Assembly (NCBI RefSeq): GCF_036884655.1
Contig: NC_088340.1
Coordinates: forward strand, 7,953,501-8,017,500
Direction of reading: 5' to 3'
From: Musa acuminata AAA Group
Taxonomy: Eukaryota > Streptophyta > Magnoliopsida > Zingiberales > Musaceae
DNA length: 64,000 nt
In this document: piece after piece, positions 23,358 to 35,371 of the stretch
Layout: each line of letters opens with the position of its first letter
How positions within the stretch are numbered: position 1 is the stretch's first letter
Made by a program: the position numbers and the translations under genes
The notes under the pieces: model-generated
What the model saw: only the letters and a program-made list of their open reading frames with translations
Databases searched by the model: none
Told to the model about the DNA's origin: nothing

Positions 23358-24983
23358 ATGGCATACGCCGAAACCAAGAGGGCCACTCTATTACATGTCC
23401 ACCCATGTTCAATGGGACGGACTACACATATTGGAAGACCCGAATGAGGATCTTCCTTATTTCAATGGATTTTGAACTTTGGAATCTTGTCGAAAATGGA
23501 TTTTCGAAGTCTTCTCTTCCGATGATCGATTGGAATGAATTGGAGAAGAAGACTTTCGCTCTTAATGCAAAGGCTATTAATGCCTTATTTTGTGCTCTTA
23601 ATAAAAATGAGTTAAATCGTGTTTCAGTTTGTAAAACCGTATTTGATATTTGGCATACACTCGAAGTGACTCACAAAGGCACAAGTAGAGTGAAAGAGTC
23701 AAAAATCAATCTTTTGATACATTCTTTTGAACTTTTTCGAATAAAACCGAGCGAGACTATTGGCAACATGTACACCCGTTTCACGGATGTCGTCAATGGT
23801 CTAAAAGGACTCGGCAAAAGTTTTTTGGATTTTGAGCTTGTAAATAAGATTCTAAGATCCCTTCATAAGAGTTGGGACCCTAAAGTCATTGCTATTCAAG
23901 AGGCTAAAGATTTAAACAACTTCCCTCTTTAAGAACTAATCGGATCATTAATGACCTATGAAATGACTTGTAAGGCTCATGAAGAGCAAGAAGACATCCT
24001 TCCAAAGAACAGGAAGGATATGACACTTAGAACTTTAGATAACCACTTGAGAGAAAACTCAAGTGATGAAAACTGTGACGATGACTTGGCACTTCTAACA
24101 AGAAAATTCAAAAAATTCATTAAGAGAAACAAGTTTAAAAGTGACACAAAAAATAAACTTGAACTCAAGAAGGACCAAGTTGTTTATTGCAAATGCAAAA
24201 AGCCGGGACACTACAAAAGTGATTGTCCCCAAGCCAAGAAGAGAACATCAAAGAAGAAGGCGCTTAAAGCAACGTGGAATGACTCGAGCACGTCCGAAGA
24301 AGAGGAGTCCAACACCGAGCAAGTTGCTCATTACGCCTTAATAGACATCGGAGAAGAGGTAACAAATTTAATTGATGCAGATTTATCATTTGATGAATTA
24401 TTAAATGCCTTCTATGACTTATTTGATGAATGCAAAATAATTAATAAAAAAATATAAATTGTTGAAAAATAAGCATGATAGTCTTGTTAGCAATTTTGAT
24501 AAATTAAAAACTGAATATCATGATAGTTTAGCTTAATGTGAAAAATGTCATGATCTAGAAACTCTCCAAAAGGAAAACTTGCTACTTAAGGACACTTTGA
24601 AGAAATTCGAGGTTGGTAGCGAGTCTTTGAATATGATCCTTGCAAACAAGGGTCACGTTCCCAAAAGAAGTGGAATCGGATTTGTGAGAAGTCCTCACCA
24701 AAATCCAACCATCTTCATAAAAGGCCCTATCTTACATGTTCAACACCAAAGCAAATGCAACTTTTGTTGCAAACATGGACATAAAACGTATCATTGTCCA
24801 TTCAAGAAAATTAGTCCGAACATAATAAACAATGATAAACTCTATGATAAACATGGACAAATGCAACTGATTTGGGTTCCTAAAGGAACTATGATAAACT
24901 CTATGCAACATAATAAACAATGTAGATTAGTTTTTAAGGCACCCAAAAGTAAATGGGTACCTAAAAATCACCCCTTCTTGTAA
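23358..24983 (+). pseudogene. gag of the large copia element, broken
   Basis: A start at 23358 (MAYAETKRAT) runs into a frameshift near 23385; the correct frame continues from 23405 with MFNGTDYTYWKTRMRIFL, the copia gag start, to a stop at 23932. A second piece, 23951-24457, includes a zinc knuckle in which the first cysteine has become tyrosine (YCKCKKPGHYKSDC). A third, 24579-24983, holds a second knuckle, CNFCCKHGHKTYHC, and the gag-end motif IWVPKG...WVPKNHPFL. At least one frameshift and two stops make it non-coding as a whole. Confidence 0.8.
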
Positions 24984-25039
24984 AAACATACATCATCAAA
25001 AGCTAGGAGCAAGAGATAATATCTTGCTTTTTGGGTACT

Positions 25040-25206
25040 CGATATTCATGACTCGAGATCCAAAAGAACACGTAATGCTCTCTAGCCTAAATAGTAAAAA
25101 GAGGATTAGAAAATTAATATTGCAGAGTAATACTAATACAATCCTGTTTAATCCCTCAGATTTTGAAACTCATAATTCTCCCTTCGCATACCCTCCGGAT
25201 TTCTGA
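25040..25206 (+). pseudogene. Remnant of pol start (protease region)
   Basis: MTRDPKEHVMLSSLNSKK follows a WVLD-like reading in another frame. This is the stretch just after the aspartic protease site in SIRE-type copia polyproteins, but the catalytic D-S/T-G segment itself is deleted. After about 25130 the reading no longer resembles pol, marking the left edge of the missing pol. Confidence 0.5.
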
Positions 25207-25855
25207 ACTCATCGAATTGAATTCTTCTTCGGATCCAACTATATCATTAACTTATGTCTTGCAAGCAAAGTTTGTCATAAACTTGCAAAGCTTACAAACT
25301 TGGATAATAAGTCATGAACATGTCTAAAATTGTGTATGACATTTGAAGTAGAATATGCGCGTCACAAGATCTAATTTTGAACGTACGAAATTTCTCATCT
25401 TGAAATGGAAACTCTAACGTAATTACGAAAGTAAAGTTGATTGCTCCACAAATGAAACCTCTCCTCAAATTGAAAACATCCAAATCAGTCCATACAGCCC
25501 CCAAACAAGTGCTCGCCACCTGTAGGCGGTGGCACCACCGACTGTCACGGGTTGCAAGCGGTTGCACCGCTGGCTGACCGCCCCAGCCAGCGATGCAATC
25601 GCCCATAATCTTGCCCCTTTTAAACCAAGCTAGGACCGACGGTGGAATCGACCCCAACTTACTCCCTTCCCCTCTTTACACCACCAAAGCTTCTCCACCT
25701 TCATTTCTCCCAAATACTCCTCATTTCAAAGCAAAAGATCAATAATCTCTCTTTCTCTTAAGGATCTCACTTAAGGTATTCTCTAAGAACCTTTTAAATT
25801 CTATTTTTGAGTCATTTACTCTTGCTCATTACTATCTTCTTAAATAGCAATAGTT
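25207..25855 (+). other. Non-coding link with a GC-hairpin block
   Basis: Between the pol remnant and the next ORF. At 25512-25605 GGCGGTGGCACCACC, GCGGTTGCACCGC and related words repeat the hairpin motif of the LTR minisatellite, here inside the element. No coding frame recognised. Confidence 0.5.
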
Positions 25856-26808
25856 ATGGGCTCTAGAAGATCCTCTAGAGACAAAGGGAAGAGAAGATTA
25901 GAAGAAGACTTTGATCTTACCCTTTTCGATTCAAAATATCATGCTGAAAAATTTTTTTCCTTCGAATTTAGAAGTGTCAATAAGGGAAAACATGTAGATC
26001 TAGATAAACTAAGAGACTTAGAGACAATCTAATGGTTTGCAAACTTAGATCTACTCCCAATTTTACAAATTAGTGAACCCATCTATCCAAGACTTGTTAG
26101 ATTGTTTTACAACAATCTACAAGTAGATGAAGAAAAAAGAATGTCTACCTATCTCCTAGAACAACACATCTCCATTACGGATAGATTCATTTGCGACATG
26201 ATAGACATTCTCATAAAAAATAGAGGTCTTTATTTTAGAGGATCGTGGGATAATAAAATAGTTGGGACAACATATGTTGAAGCCTTAGGAACAATTTTCG
26301 GTAATCCCAACTTAGTGATAGTTCCTAGAAGCTATGAACATCTACTACCACTAAACACTAAGGTACTTCATCATATCATAACTAACATCATTCTTCCTAA
26401 ACAATACCATCATGATGAAGTAAGTCAAATGGAATTAGGAACCATGTATTGGATCATAAAAGGACATAACATTTATTTTGGTTACCTTATCCAACAAAAC
26501 ATGATAGAACTATCCAAGAAAGACATGATGCTAAAATACTTAAAGCCTACGATAATCCAATACCACCTGACGAAGAAGTGATGAAAGTAGACATATTTAG
26601 TATAATAAATAAAAATCTACTTCACCGATTGAGATATTTTTATAGAAACGGTAATTGGGTTAGAATGCCTAGAAGAATCGATCCCCCTCAACCAGAACCA
26701 GAACCCGAAACACTAATCTTTAGGGGTACTCAATCTCCTCCGATCTATCCCTTTGAGGAAACACATCCCTTTGAGGAAAGACATTGGAATTCGGACGAAC
26801 CGATTTAA
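25856..26808 (+). pseudogene. Plant-transposon-protein-like ORF inside the element
   Basis: Starts MGSRRSSRDKGKRR at 25856, has an in-frame TAA near 26030, continues WFANLDLLPILQ..EPIYPRLVRLFY, then FVEALGTIFG-like and LLPLNTKVLHHIITNIILPK segments, and after a frameshift near 26540 a DEEVMKVDIFSIINKN and proline-rich PPQPEPEPE tail to 26808. The pattern 'ANL..LP...YP.LVR.FY.NL' is that of the putative plant transposon protein domain found in many plant elements and sometimes called env-like. About 315 codons in all. It lies where reverse transcriptase should be. The family call comes from pattern memory, so moderate confidence; function unknown. Confidence 0.55.
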
Positions 26809-27231
26809 ACAAAGACAAGATCGGCTTGAACATCGACAAGATCAAATCATATCTGAACTGTAGCAAATTAATCGACAATTTGACTCTTTATTTAGGCACT
26901 TTAATTTTTCACCTCCTGAATAAGCTTGTATATGTGGACACAATCACCTCTTGTTGTAACAATTACGTTGTTGTAAACTCTTTATGTTACTCACCTTAAT
27001 CACAATGCCTTGATGACTACTAATCTTTGATATGGTTACTTGATGTATTAATTGGTGAGAATATGTAGGGTTTCATTGCTCAATCTCGTTACTCATTGTC
27101 GGATTTCATGTTGAAATTAAATGTTTCTATAATGCCTACTTTAAAAATCTTGTGTCTTGGTTTCCATGATAAATGTGATTTGAGAAGGTAATATAGCCAT
27201 GAAATTGATGTGTCATTATCATGATATAATC
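26809..27231 (+). other. AT-rich link, no coding frame
   Basis: Stops in all frames; the reading just after 26800 faintly resembles a coiled helix continuing the previous ORF in a shifted frame. No domain recognised. Confidence 0.35.
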
Positions 27232-27348
27232 ATAGAGTTCATTGATACAAAGCATCAACTAGTTGATATTTTTACAAAACCTTTAAGCGAGGAACAATTT
27301 GATTTCATTAGAAGAGAATTAGGAATGTTAATTTGTCATAATGCATAA
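27232..27348 (+). pseudogene. C-terminal end of copia pol (RNase H tail)
   Basis: The frame reads IEFIDTKHQLVDIFTKPLSE then FIRRELGM and stops at 27346-27348. This is the standard end of copia polyproteins. Nothing of the RNase H core or reverse transcriptase stands before it, so it marks the right edge of the pol deletion. Its stop codon overlaps the first unit of the tandem array. Confidence 0.85.
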
Positions 27349-30300
27349 ACTTGTTAAAATCATTTTTCGGACTTTATTGATTGAATGATCAAATCACTTG
27401 ATTGCCATTGCATGCCTAAAATTACATGTTGGAAATTATATATATTTTTTTATACAAAAATTTCCATAACAATGAGCATGTTTTGTCTTTATGATTGTAT
27501 TTGAAAATCTATAGTATAATCTTGTCCGAATGCATAAACTTGTTAAAATCATTTTTCAGACTTTATTGATTGAATGATAAAATCACTTGATTACCATTAC
27601 ATGCCTAAAATTACATGTTGGAAATTATGTTTTTTTTTATACAAAAATTTTCATAACAATGAGCATATTTTGTCTTCATGATTGTATTTGAAAATCTATA
27701 GTATAATCTTGTCCGAATGCATAAACTTGTTAAAATCATTTTTTGGACTTTATTGATTGAATGATCAAATCACTTGATTGCCATTACATGCATAAAATTA
27801 CATGTTGGAAATTATGTTTTTTTTTATACAAAAATTTTCATAACAATGAGCATGTTTTGTCTTCATGATTGTATTTGAAAATCTATAGTATAATCTTGTC
27901 CGAATGCATAAACTTGTTAAAATTATTTTTCGGACTTTATTGATTGAATGATCAAATCACTTGATTGTCATTACATGCCTAAAATTACATGTTGGAAATT
28001 ATGTTTTTTGGATACAAAAATTTTCATAACAATGAGCATGTTTTGTCTTCATGATTGTATTTGAAAATCTATAGTATAGTCTTGTCCGAATGCATAAACT
28101 TATTAAAATCATTTTTCGGACTTTATTGATTGAATGATCAAATCACTTGATTGCCATTACATGCCTAAAATTACATATTGGAAATTATGTTTTTTGGATA
28201 CAAAAATTTTCATAACAATGAGCATGTTTTGTCTTCATGATTGTATTTGAAAATCTATAATATAGTCTTGTTCGAATGCAAAAACTTATTAAAATCAATT
28301 TTCAGACTTTATTGATTGAATGATCAAATCACTTGATTACCATTACATGCCTAAAATTACATGTTGGAAATTATGTTTTTTGGATACAAAAATTTCTATA
28401 ACAATGAGCATGTTTTGTCTTCATGATTGTATTTGAAAATCTATAGTATAGTCTTGTCCGAATGCATAAACTTGTTAAAATCATTTTTCGGACTTTATTG
28501 ATTGAATGATCAAATCATTTGATTGTCATTACATACCTAAAATTACATGTTGGAAATTATGTTTTTTTTTATACAAAAATTTTCATAACAATGAGCATGT
28601 TTTGTCTTCATGATTGTATTTGAAAATCTATAGTATAGTCTTATCCGAATGCATAAACTTGTTAAAATTATTTTTCGGACTTTATTGATTGAATGATCAA
28701 ATCACTTGATTGTCATTACATGCCTAAAATTACATGTTGGAAATTAAGTTTTTTGGATACTAAAATTTCCATAACAATGAGCATGTTTTGTCTTCATGAT
28801 TGTATTTGAAAATCTATAGTATAGTCTTGTCTTAAAATCATTTTTCGGACTTTATTGATTGAATGATCAAATCACTTGATTGACATTACATGCCTAAAAT
28901 TACATGTTGGAAATTATGTTTTTTGGATACAAAAATTTCCATAACAATGAGCATGTTTTGTCTTCATGATTGTATTTGAAAATCTATAATATAGTCTTGT
29001 TCGAATGCAAAAACTTGTTAAAATAATTTTTCAGACTTTATTGATTGAATGATCAAATCACTTGATTGACATTACATGCCTAAAATTACATGTTGGAAAT
29101 TATATTTTTTGGATACAAAAATTTCCATAACAATGAGCATGTTTTGTCTTCATGATTGTATTTGAAAATCTATAGTATAGTCTTGTCCGAATGCATAAAC
29201 TTATTAAAATCTTTTTTCAGACTTTATTGATTGAATGATCAAATCACTTGATTGCCATTACATGCCTAAAATTACATGTTGGAAATTATGTTTTTTTTTA
29301 TACAAAAATGTTCATAACAATGAGCATGTTTTGTCTTCATGATTGTATTTGAAAATCTATAGTATAGTCTTGTCCGAATGCATAAACTTGTTAAAATTAT
29401 TTTTCAGACTTTATTGATTGAATGATCAAATCACTTGATTGTCATTACATGCCTAAAATTACATGTTGTAAATTATGTTTTTTGGATACAAAAATTTCCA
29501 TAACAATGAGCAATATTTGTCTTCATGATTGTATTTGAAAAACTATAATATAGTCTTGTCCGAATGCAAAAACTTGTTAAAATCATTTTTCAGACTTTAT
29601 TGATTGAATGATCAAATCACTTGATTGCCATTACATGCCTAAAATTACATGTTGGAAATTATGTTTTTTGGATACAAAAATTTCCATAACAATGAGCATG
29701 TTTTGTCTTCATGATTGTATTTGAAAATCTATAATATAGTCTTGTTCGAATGCAAAAACTTGTTAAAATCATTTTTCAGACTTTATTGATTGAATGATCA
29801 AATCACTTGATTGCCATTACATGCCTAAAATTACATGTTGGAAATTATATTTTTTGGATACAAAAATTTCCATAACAATGAGCATGTTTTGTCTTCATGA
29901 TTGTATTTGAAAATCTATAGTATAGTCTTGTCCGAATGCATAAACTTGTTAAAATCATTTTTTGGACTTTATTGATTGAATGATCAAATCACTTGATTGC
30001 CATTACATACCTAAAATTACATGTTGGAAATTATATTTTTTTTTATACAAAAATTTTCATAACAATGAGCATGTTTTGTCTTCGTGATTATATTTGAAAA
30101 TCTATAGTATAGTCTTGTCCGAATGCATAAACTTGTTAAAATTATTTTTTGGACTTTATTGATTGAATGATCAAATCACTTGATTGTCATTACATGCCTA
30201 AAATTACATGTTGGAAATTATATTTTTTGGATACAAAAATTTCCATAACAATGAGCATGTTTTGTCTTCATGATTGTATTTGAAAATCTATAGTATAGTC

Positions 30301-30690
30301 TTGTCCTAATGCATAAACTTGTTAAAATCAATTTTCGGACTTTATTGATTGAATGATCAAATCACTTGATTGCCATTACATGCCTAAAATTACATGTTGG
30401 AAATTATATTTTTTGGATACAAAAATTTTCATAACAATGAGCATGTTTTGTCTTCATGATTGTATTTGAAAATCTATAATATAGTCTTGTTCGAATGCAA
30501 AAACTTGTTAAAATAATTTTTCAGACTTTATTGATTGAATGATCAAATCACTTGATTGCCATTACATGCCTAAAATTACATGTTGGAAATTATATTTTTT
30601 GGATACAAAAATTTCCATAACAATAAGCATGTTTTATCTTTATGATTGTATTTAAAAATCTATAGTATAGTCTTGTTCGAATGCATGAAA
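27340..30690. repeat. 186-bp tandem array with four-unit higher-order repeat
   Basis: Eighteen head-to-tail units start (at AATGCA) near 27340, 27529, 27716, 27903, 28089, 28275, 28461, 28648, about 28835 (start deleted), 29004, 29190, 29377, 29563, 29749, 29935, 30122, 30308 and 30494, with a last edge at 30680. Unit length is 186-189 bp, AT-rich. From unit 3 on, sequence variants recur every fourth unit: TTTTTTTTATAC in units 3, 7, 11, 15 against TTTTTTGGATAC elsewhere; AAATTATTTTT with GATTGTCATTAC in 4, 8, 12, 16; TTCGAATGCAAAAAC in 6, 10, 14, 18. Successive tetramers start at 27716, 28461, 29190 and 29935 (745, 729, 745, 745 bp; the short one lacks about 17 bp at the start of unit 9). 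Confidence 0.93.
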
Positions 30691-31695
30691 GTGTTAATTT
30701 TATTTTCGGATTCTCTTAATTAGTGGTATCATAACAATCGGATTTTCTCGATACATTATCCTCTTCCGAACTTAATAAGCATATGTATATCGAGTTTGAT
30801 TCTCATCATTGATTTTTGACATATAGAATCAACTAGCAAAAACATCTCTCATACACTTATCATGTGAAAAATATTTTTTGAGAAATGGATTTGATTCCTA
30901 CGTGTAAATTCCTTTTTGTAATATGAATCATAGTATTTTTACTTGCAAGGATTTGTTTCACATACATATTTTGATCCTTGTAAAAATGGAATATGATTTA
31001 ATCTCTCATCGATTTTAACTTCATTCAAAGTAAACTCATAAATAGCTAGTATCACAAATAGCCGTCCTCCTTCATGCAAAAAGATAATAACAAATGAAAA
31101 GGAAGAAGTATTAAAAGCTATCTCCATGTCATGTTTTCCTTGAGATGTTTGCATAATTGGTATCTTATCACTCACTATTGGAAAATGACATGAACCTTAT
31201 GGCATGAATAAAATCGCACTTATGCTTAAAAATTGTTTATATCGCTTTCCTTTTTATTGATGATAAAGGGGGAGAGATATATGAATTGATGCTATGATTA
31301 TGCCATGCTTACATCATCGAAAATATATGAATCGATGATAACTATGATTGCAATATTTACATTATGCCATGTTTGTATTATATTAAGATATCAAGAACTT
31401 GCATCATAATTTTACATGTTGATATCTTATGTTGAACTACTATAATTATTCATATTTGAAATGTAAAACTTGAGAATCGATGTCAAGTCTTGACATAATT
31501 TTCAGTAAGATACATCATGATAGGAATCATGATGGGAGTAATTTATAAGGTTAAGAGTTCTTAACTTATCAATAAGTCTATTGATTTCAAAGACCTTGAA
31601 TTCAAGAATGACTTATCTCAAGTATGACATATAAATAGGGGGAGTTAAGGTTAACTCCGTTATCAATTGATTGTCATCATAAAAAAGGGAGAGAT
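30691..31695 (+). other. 3' non-coding region and polypurine tract
   Basis: Non-coding internal end of the element, with GATAAAGGGGGAGAGA near 31262 and ATAGGGGGAGTTAAGG near 31633, repeated purine-rich words typical of SIRE/Maximus 3' regions. AAAAAAGGGAGAGA just before 31696 is the likely polypurine tract that primes plus-strand synthesis. Confidence 0.6.
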
Positions 31696-33129
31696 TGTTG
31701 TATCTCAGATTTTGATGATGAAGTTAATTGTCATTTGTTATATAATCCATATGTTGAGATAAGTGTGTAGGATTAACTACGATGAAAGTAAGACATGCAG
31801 CAGGAGTTGAGCTAGAGTCAAAGACTATGATCACGTTGGGAGTTCGAGAGCTCGACGGAAGTCCGGACGGTCGTCGGAGGTTCTGCAGGAACAAATCCGA
31901 GAAGTCCAGGAGCTTGCCAAAAGAAGCTCATCGGAACTCGCCAAGTGGATCATCGCAAGTCCAAGAGTTTGCTGGAAGTCCGTCGGAGCATCGCCGGATG
32001 TTCGCCGAAAGCTCGTCGGAAGAAGCGATTGACGCACCGGAGCAAGCTGTAGTAAATGTCTTAAAGAATTATCGTAGTTAGCATATAGATTAAGTTAGGA
32101 ATGAGAGGTGATCCCATTAACTTAATATGGGGGCAATTGGGCCCTTGACAAACCCAAATTGGGCCGAATGGATCAACCCATTCGGACTAGAATTCCTACT
32201 AGGCGGTGACACCGCTAGAGCTCAGTCTCCGAGCGAGACTGGGCAGTGCAACTGCCCCAGGCAAGCGATGGCACTACTAGGGCTCAGTCTCCGAGCGAGA
32301 CTGGGTGATGCAACCGCCCCTGTCAGGCGGTGGCACCGCCCAGAAGCTCAGTCTCCGAGCTGCTAGGCAGTTGTACCGCCCCAGTTAGGAGGTGGTACTG
32401 CCAAGACCTCGAAAATCCGGGAAAAGATATTTTTGAGCTCCAAATTTAAACTAGTTTGTGTCCTATATATACCCCACCCTTTCCTGCACGAAAGGGCACC
32501 GAAAATCTAATCTTACTTTGTGATTTTTAGAGCTCAAAAGTGTTATAAAGGCTACAAGTTCTCCTCCCTCTTTTTCCAAGTTTTGATCTTTCAAAAGAGG
32601 AGAGAAATGTTTGTAAGGGTTGTCTCCTAAGCCCGTCAAAAGGAGTGAAACTGTAAAAGGGTGGTTGGCCTTCGCCTATTGAAGGAAGGCCTCTAGTGGA
32701 CGTCGGTGACCTCGTTGGAGGAGGAAGCCAAAAGTGGATGTAGGTCAAGATTGACCGAACCACTCTAAATCTCGGTTTGCATTTACTTTGAGCATTTTAT
32801 CTTTACTGCAAATCTCCTCAATAGCTTACTGCCTTCGGCTCTTTTACGAACTCACTTTCAAGTTAAGTTTTCAAAAACGGTTTTACGTCGAAAATCGGTT
32901 TTATCATACGAACATCATATTTCAGTTTGTGCTCTGATTTATATCTTAACTGCAAACTTCCTGGCTTACTTTACTTCAAATATATTTTCATAAGCTTTCA
33001 AAGTTATTATATGCACGAAACGACTTTTACATCGGAATCGACTTTCAACATACGAACGTAGTTTTAATCGTCAAAAATTTTTCACTACACTAATTCACCC
33101 CCCCCCTCTTAGTGCTCTTGATCCTAACA
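31696..33129 (+). repeat. 3' LTR of the large copia element
   Basis: 1,434 bp, TGTTGTATCTCAG...GATCCTAACA. Same order as the 5' LTR: GGAAGTCCGTCGG-rich block (31850-32040), short hairpin minisatellite (about 32205-32420), TATA motif near 32463 and a poly-C run near 33098. Confidence 0.88.
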
Positions 33130-34694
33130 ATTTGTGATGCCCCTCATTATTGCCTTCGCCCCTCACCTCGGCCGCATGATGAGGCCCCGTCACCTTCTAC
33201 CATATTGACTCGTCTTTTTTTACCACTCCATTGTGTCCTTGAAGATTGCTAAGGCACTAAACTAAAGCACACCATCACCCTCATTTGTTGTCCTATGCTA
33301 TTTCATCTAGTGTTCTGTCACCATCACCAACTCCTTGCATCTTTTGCCATAGCTCTTGCCCACCTCTACTCTCTTCACGTAATGATGAACGAGAGTGAGG
33401 GGTGCGCTTGAGGATTTTAGTGATCTTTGTGAGGATGTGACGAAGTGGGCAAAAACGATAATCTAACACGTTGGAAGACGACGGGGCAAAGGTGAAAACC
33501 GACGACGGGTGGCATTACAATTATTACATAAAACAAGGGGCACCAAATGAAAAATGGTAGCACCTTTTGGAAAAGCCCAAAAACAGGGGTTTCTTTAGAA
33601 AAATCGCCCAAGAAAAAATGTCTCTTATTATGTTAAATATGAAGTTTTCTTTGTTAAGTTCCACTACTTCAAACCAGAAAATTTCGGGAAAAGAGTACTT
33701 GGAAGTTGTGTATGTATCGATCTACCAAGTTTATGATGAACTTGAATGCAAATGTGTGGATTTGGTAACTTGGATGTGGTATGATTTAATCTAAACTTGA
33801 TAATTTATTATCCTCCTAAAGAATCACGTGTTTTTACTGCAGAATTCGTGATGCTCGCAGTTTATAATTTTTTGCAAATTGGTGAAAAGAGAAGAAAAGG
33901 AAGAGAAGCCTAGTAACTTTGCCTTATTTCAGCATTCTTTGCAGAGAGAATTTTAGTTCTAGGCATCTCATCTCTTTCAATTCAGACAACAGCTTGTTGG
34001 ATGCTGTTTGAACTAATCTGCATAATAATGGAAGAACATACATGCAAGGACAAGTCATGAAAAGAGTGTAGCTTGCTATATAAAACACTGCACAATATTT
34101 TACTTGAAGATGCCACTAATCACTGATATAAAACATCAACAAAATAGGATCGGCTGGTCTGACATCATAAAGATCTCAGTGGCTTACTGCCAAAATGTAA
34201 GCAAATAAGAGCTATAGAGTTCAAAGCTTTCTCTTAGTAGTAGCCCATAGTACTACAGAAACAGAAAAATGGAAACAGATGCAATACTAGTTGTATCAGT
34301 TAAGCTGATATGGGCTCATGCAAAAGCTCCATATCAGTATAATTATACTACACTTGCCTTTTTCTGTTGGTATATGATTCTGTTCCAGCCTCTTTTCTTG
34401 AGTTCATGAGCTAAGACATATATGTACAGGGACAGGTACTAGAGAAGAATCTCACAGTCCATATTATAAGTAGCTCACCATCCTATCAAAGGCACTCAAT
34501 GATCAAGGTTCTGCTACCATAGTTTTATAATGAACGTGATTACACCAAGAAATTGTTGGATATGGATTAAACAAATAGGTAAAGGTTGCTCTTTGATAAA
34601 GGAAAGAGGTAAAGATAAAGTTGGATATCTGGAGTTGATTTCCTTCACTAGGTGGGCATGCCAAACCATGGTTGCTTGCATGCATGAGAGTGTT

Positions 34695-34731
<37 letters not shown>

Positions 34732-35310
34732 ACAGCTTGCAGCATGCAAAAAGGAAAGGAGAGAGAGGAGAACATCAAGAAAAAGTGGTGTCTTGACCAC
34801 ACTTGCTTTACATATTCTACACATAGATATCTGCATGCATCATAAGAAATCGCTACAGACATTGAACTTGAAACGCAAAAGGAGCCATTAGTGGCTCTGT
34901 ATTCACTTGCCATTTAAGCACGTTCGACGGCCACTACTCTTCGCGGAGTCCAAAGAGGTTCACATGCACAGTGTGGACTCTTGACGACGCAGTACTCTTG
35001 CTCTAGTGACTACAGATGAAACTACTGTTACTTCTTACAATCCCATGGAATAACGGTGCGCATCTAAAGCTGCAAAAGCTTTGTTGGTTGCATTATGTCT
35101 AAGTTATAGGAGACTATTCTAAGCACTGCCAACTTTGAGATTTTTACCGTCCTGACTTCTTCACGAGATAGCTAGTACCAAGCAGAGGATTACAGACTAC
35201 AAGGCTTTTGCGCTAGTTTTTTAGTTGGTATCTCCACCAGCTTTTGCCATAGATCACATGTCGACCATCGAATTAGCTTCGGTACTGAGAAGCCAGCTGC
35301 CGGACTACCA
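33130..35310. other. Intergenic region
   Basis: No convincing gene. A (GA)n microsatellite lies at 34697-34727 and produces low-complexity open frames on both strands that should be ignored. The rest is ordinary mixed sequence without domain motifs. The last few hundred bases are the probable promoter of the small gene at 35372. Confidence 0.4.
34697..34727. repeat. (GA)n microsatellite
   Basis: About 15 uninterrupted GA units, followed by purine-rich sequence to 34790. Confidence 0.9.
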
Positions 35311-35318
35311 CTATAAAT
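35311..35318 (+). promoter_or_regulatory. TATA box of the DUF761-like gene
   Basis: CTATAAAT, 61 bp before the start codon, followed by a pyrimidine-rich leader. Confidence 0.6.
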
Positions 35319-35371
35319 TGCGCAGTAAGGTGTCTCTTCCTCCGAGTTCATATCAAAGGAAGGAGAAACAC

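Larger units (their letters stand above)
21720..33129 (+). mobile_element. 11.4-kb SIRE/Maximus-like Ty1/copia element, pol-deleted
   Basis: The element is bounded by two long LTRs (21720-23307 and 31696-33129) that start TGTTGTATCTC and end with AGTGCTCTTGATCCTAAYA. Directly after the 5' LTR is a Met-tRNA primer-binding site, and a purine run (AAAAAAGGGAGAGA) precedes the 3' LTR. Flanks ACTTG and ATTTG may be a diverged 5-bp target duplication. Inside: a gag with frameshifts and stops, a scrap of protease, an unrelated plant-transposon-protein-like ORF, the last 38 codons of pol, then a 3.3-kb tandem array. Reverse transcriptase and integrase are gone, so it could only move with proteins supplied elsewhere. 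LTRs differ by many substitutions and by copy number of a minisatellite, so it is not a recent insertion. Confidence 0.88.

Noticed and set aside
27340..30690. CRISPR-like reading of the regular array
   Set aside because: Units are contiguous ~186-bp repeats without unique spacers, in a plant retrotransposon.
33750..33800. Shared 24-bp stretch TAACTTGGATGTRGTATGATTTA at 21496 and 33768 on opposite sides of the large copia element
   Set aside because: Too far from both element borders (about 220 and 640 bp) to be a target-site duplication; could be chance or a dispersed repeat fragment.
34503..34913. Open frames on both strands around 34500-34900
   Set aside because: Driven by the (GA)n microsatellite; low-complexity residues and no family pattern.
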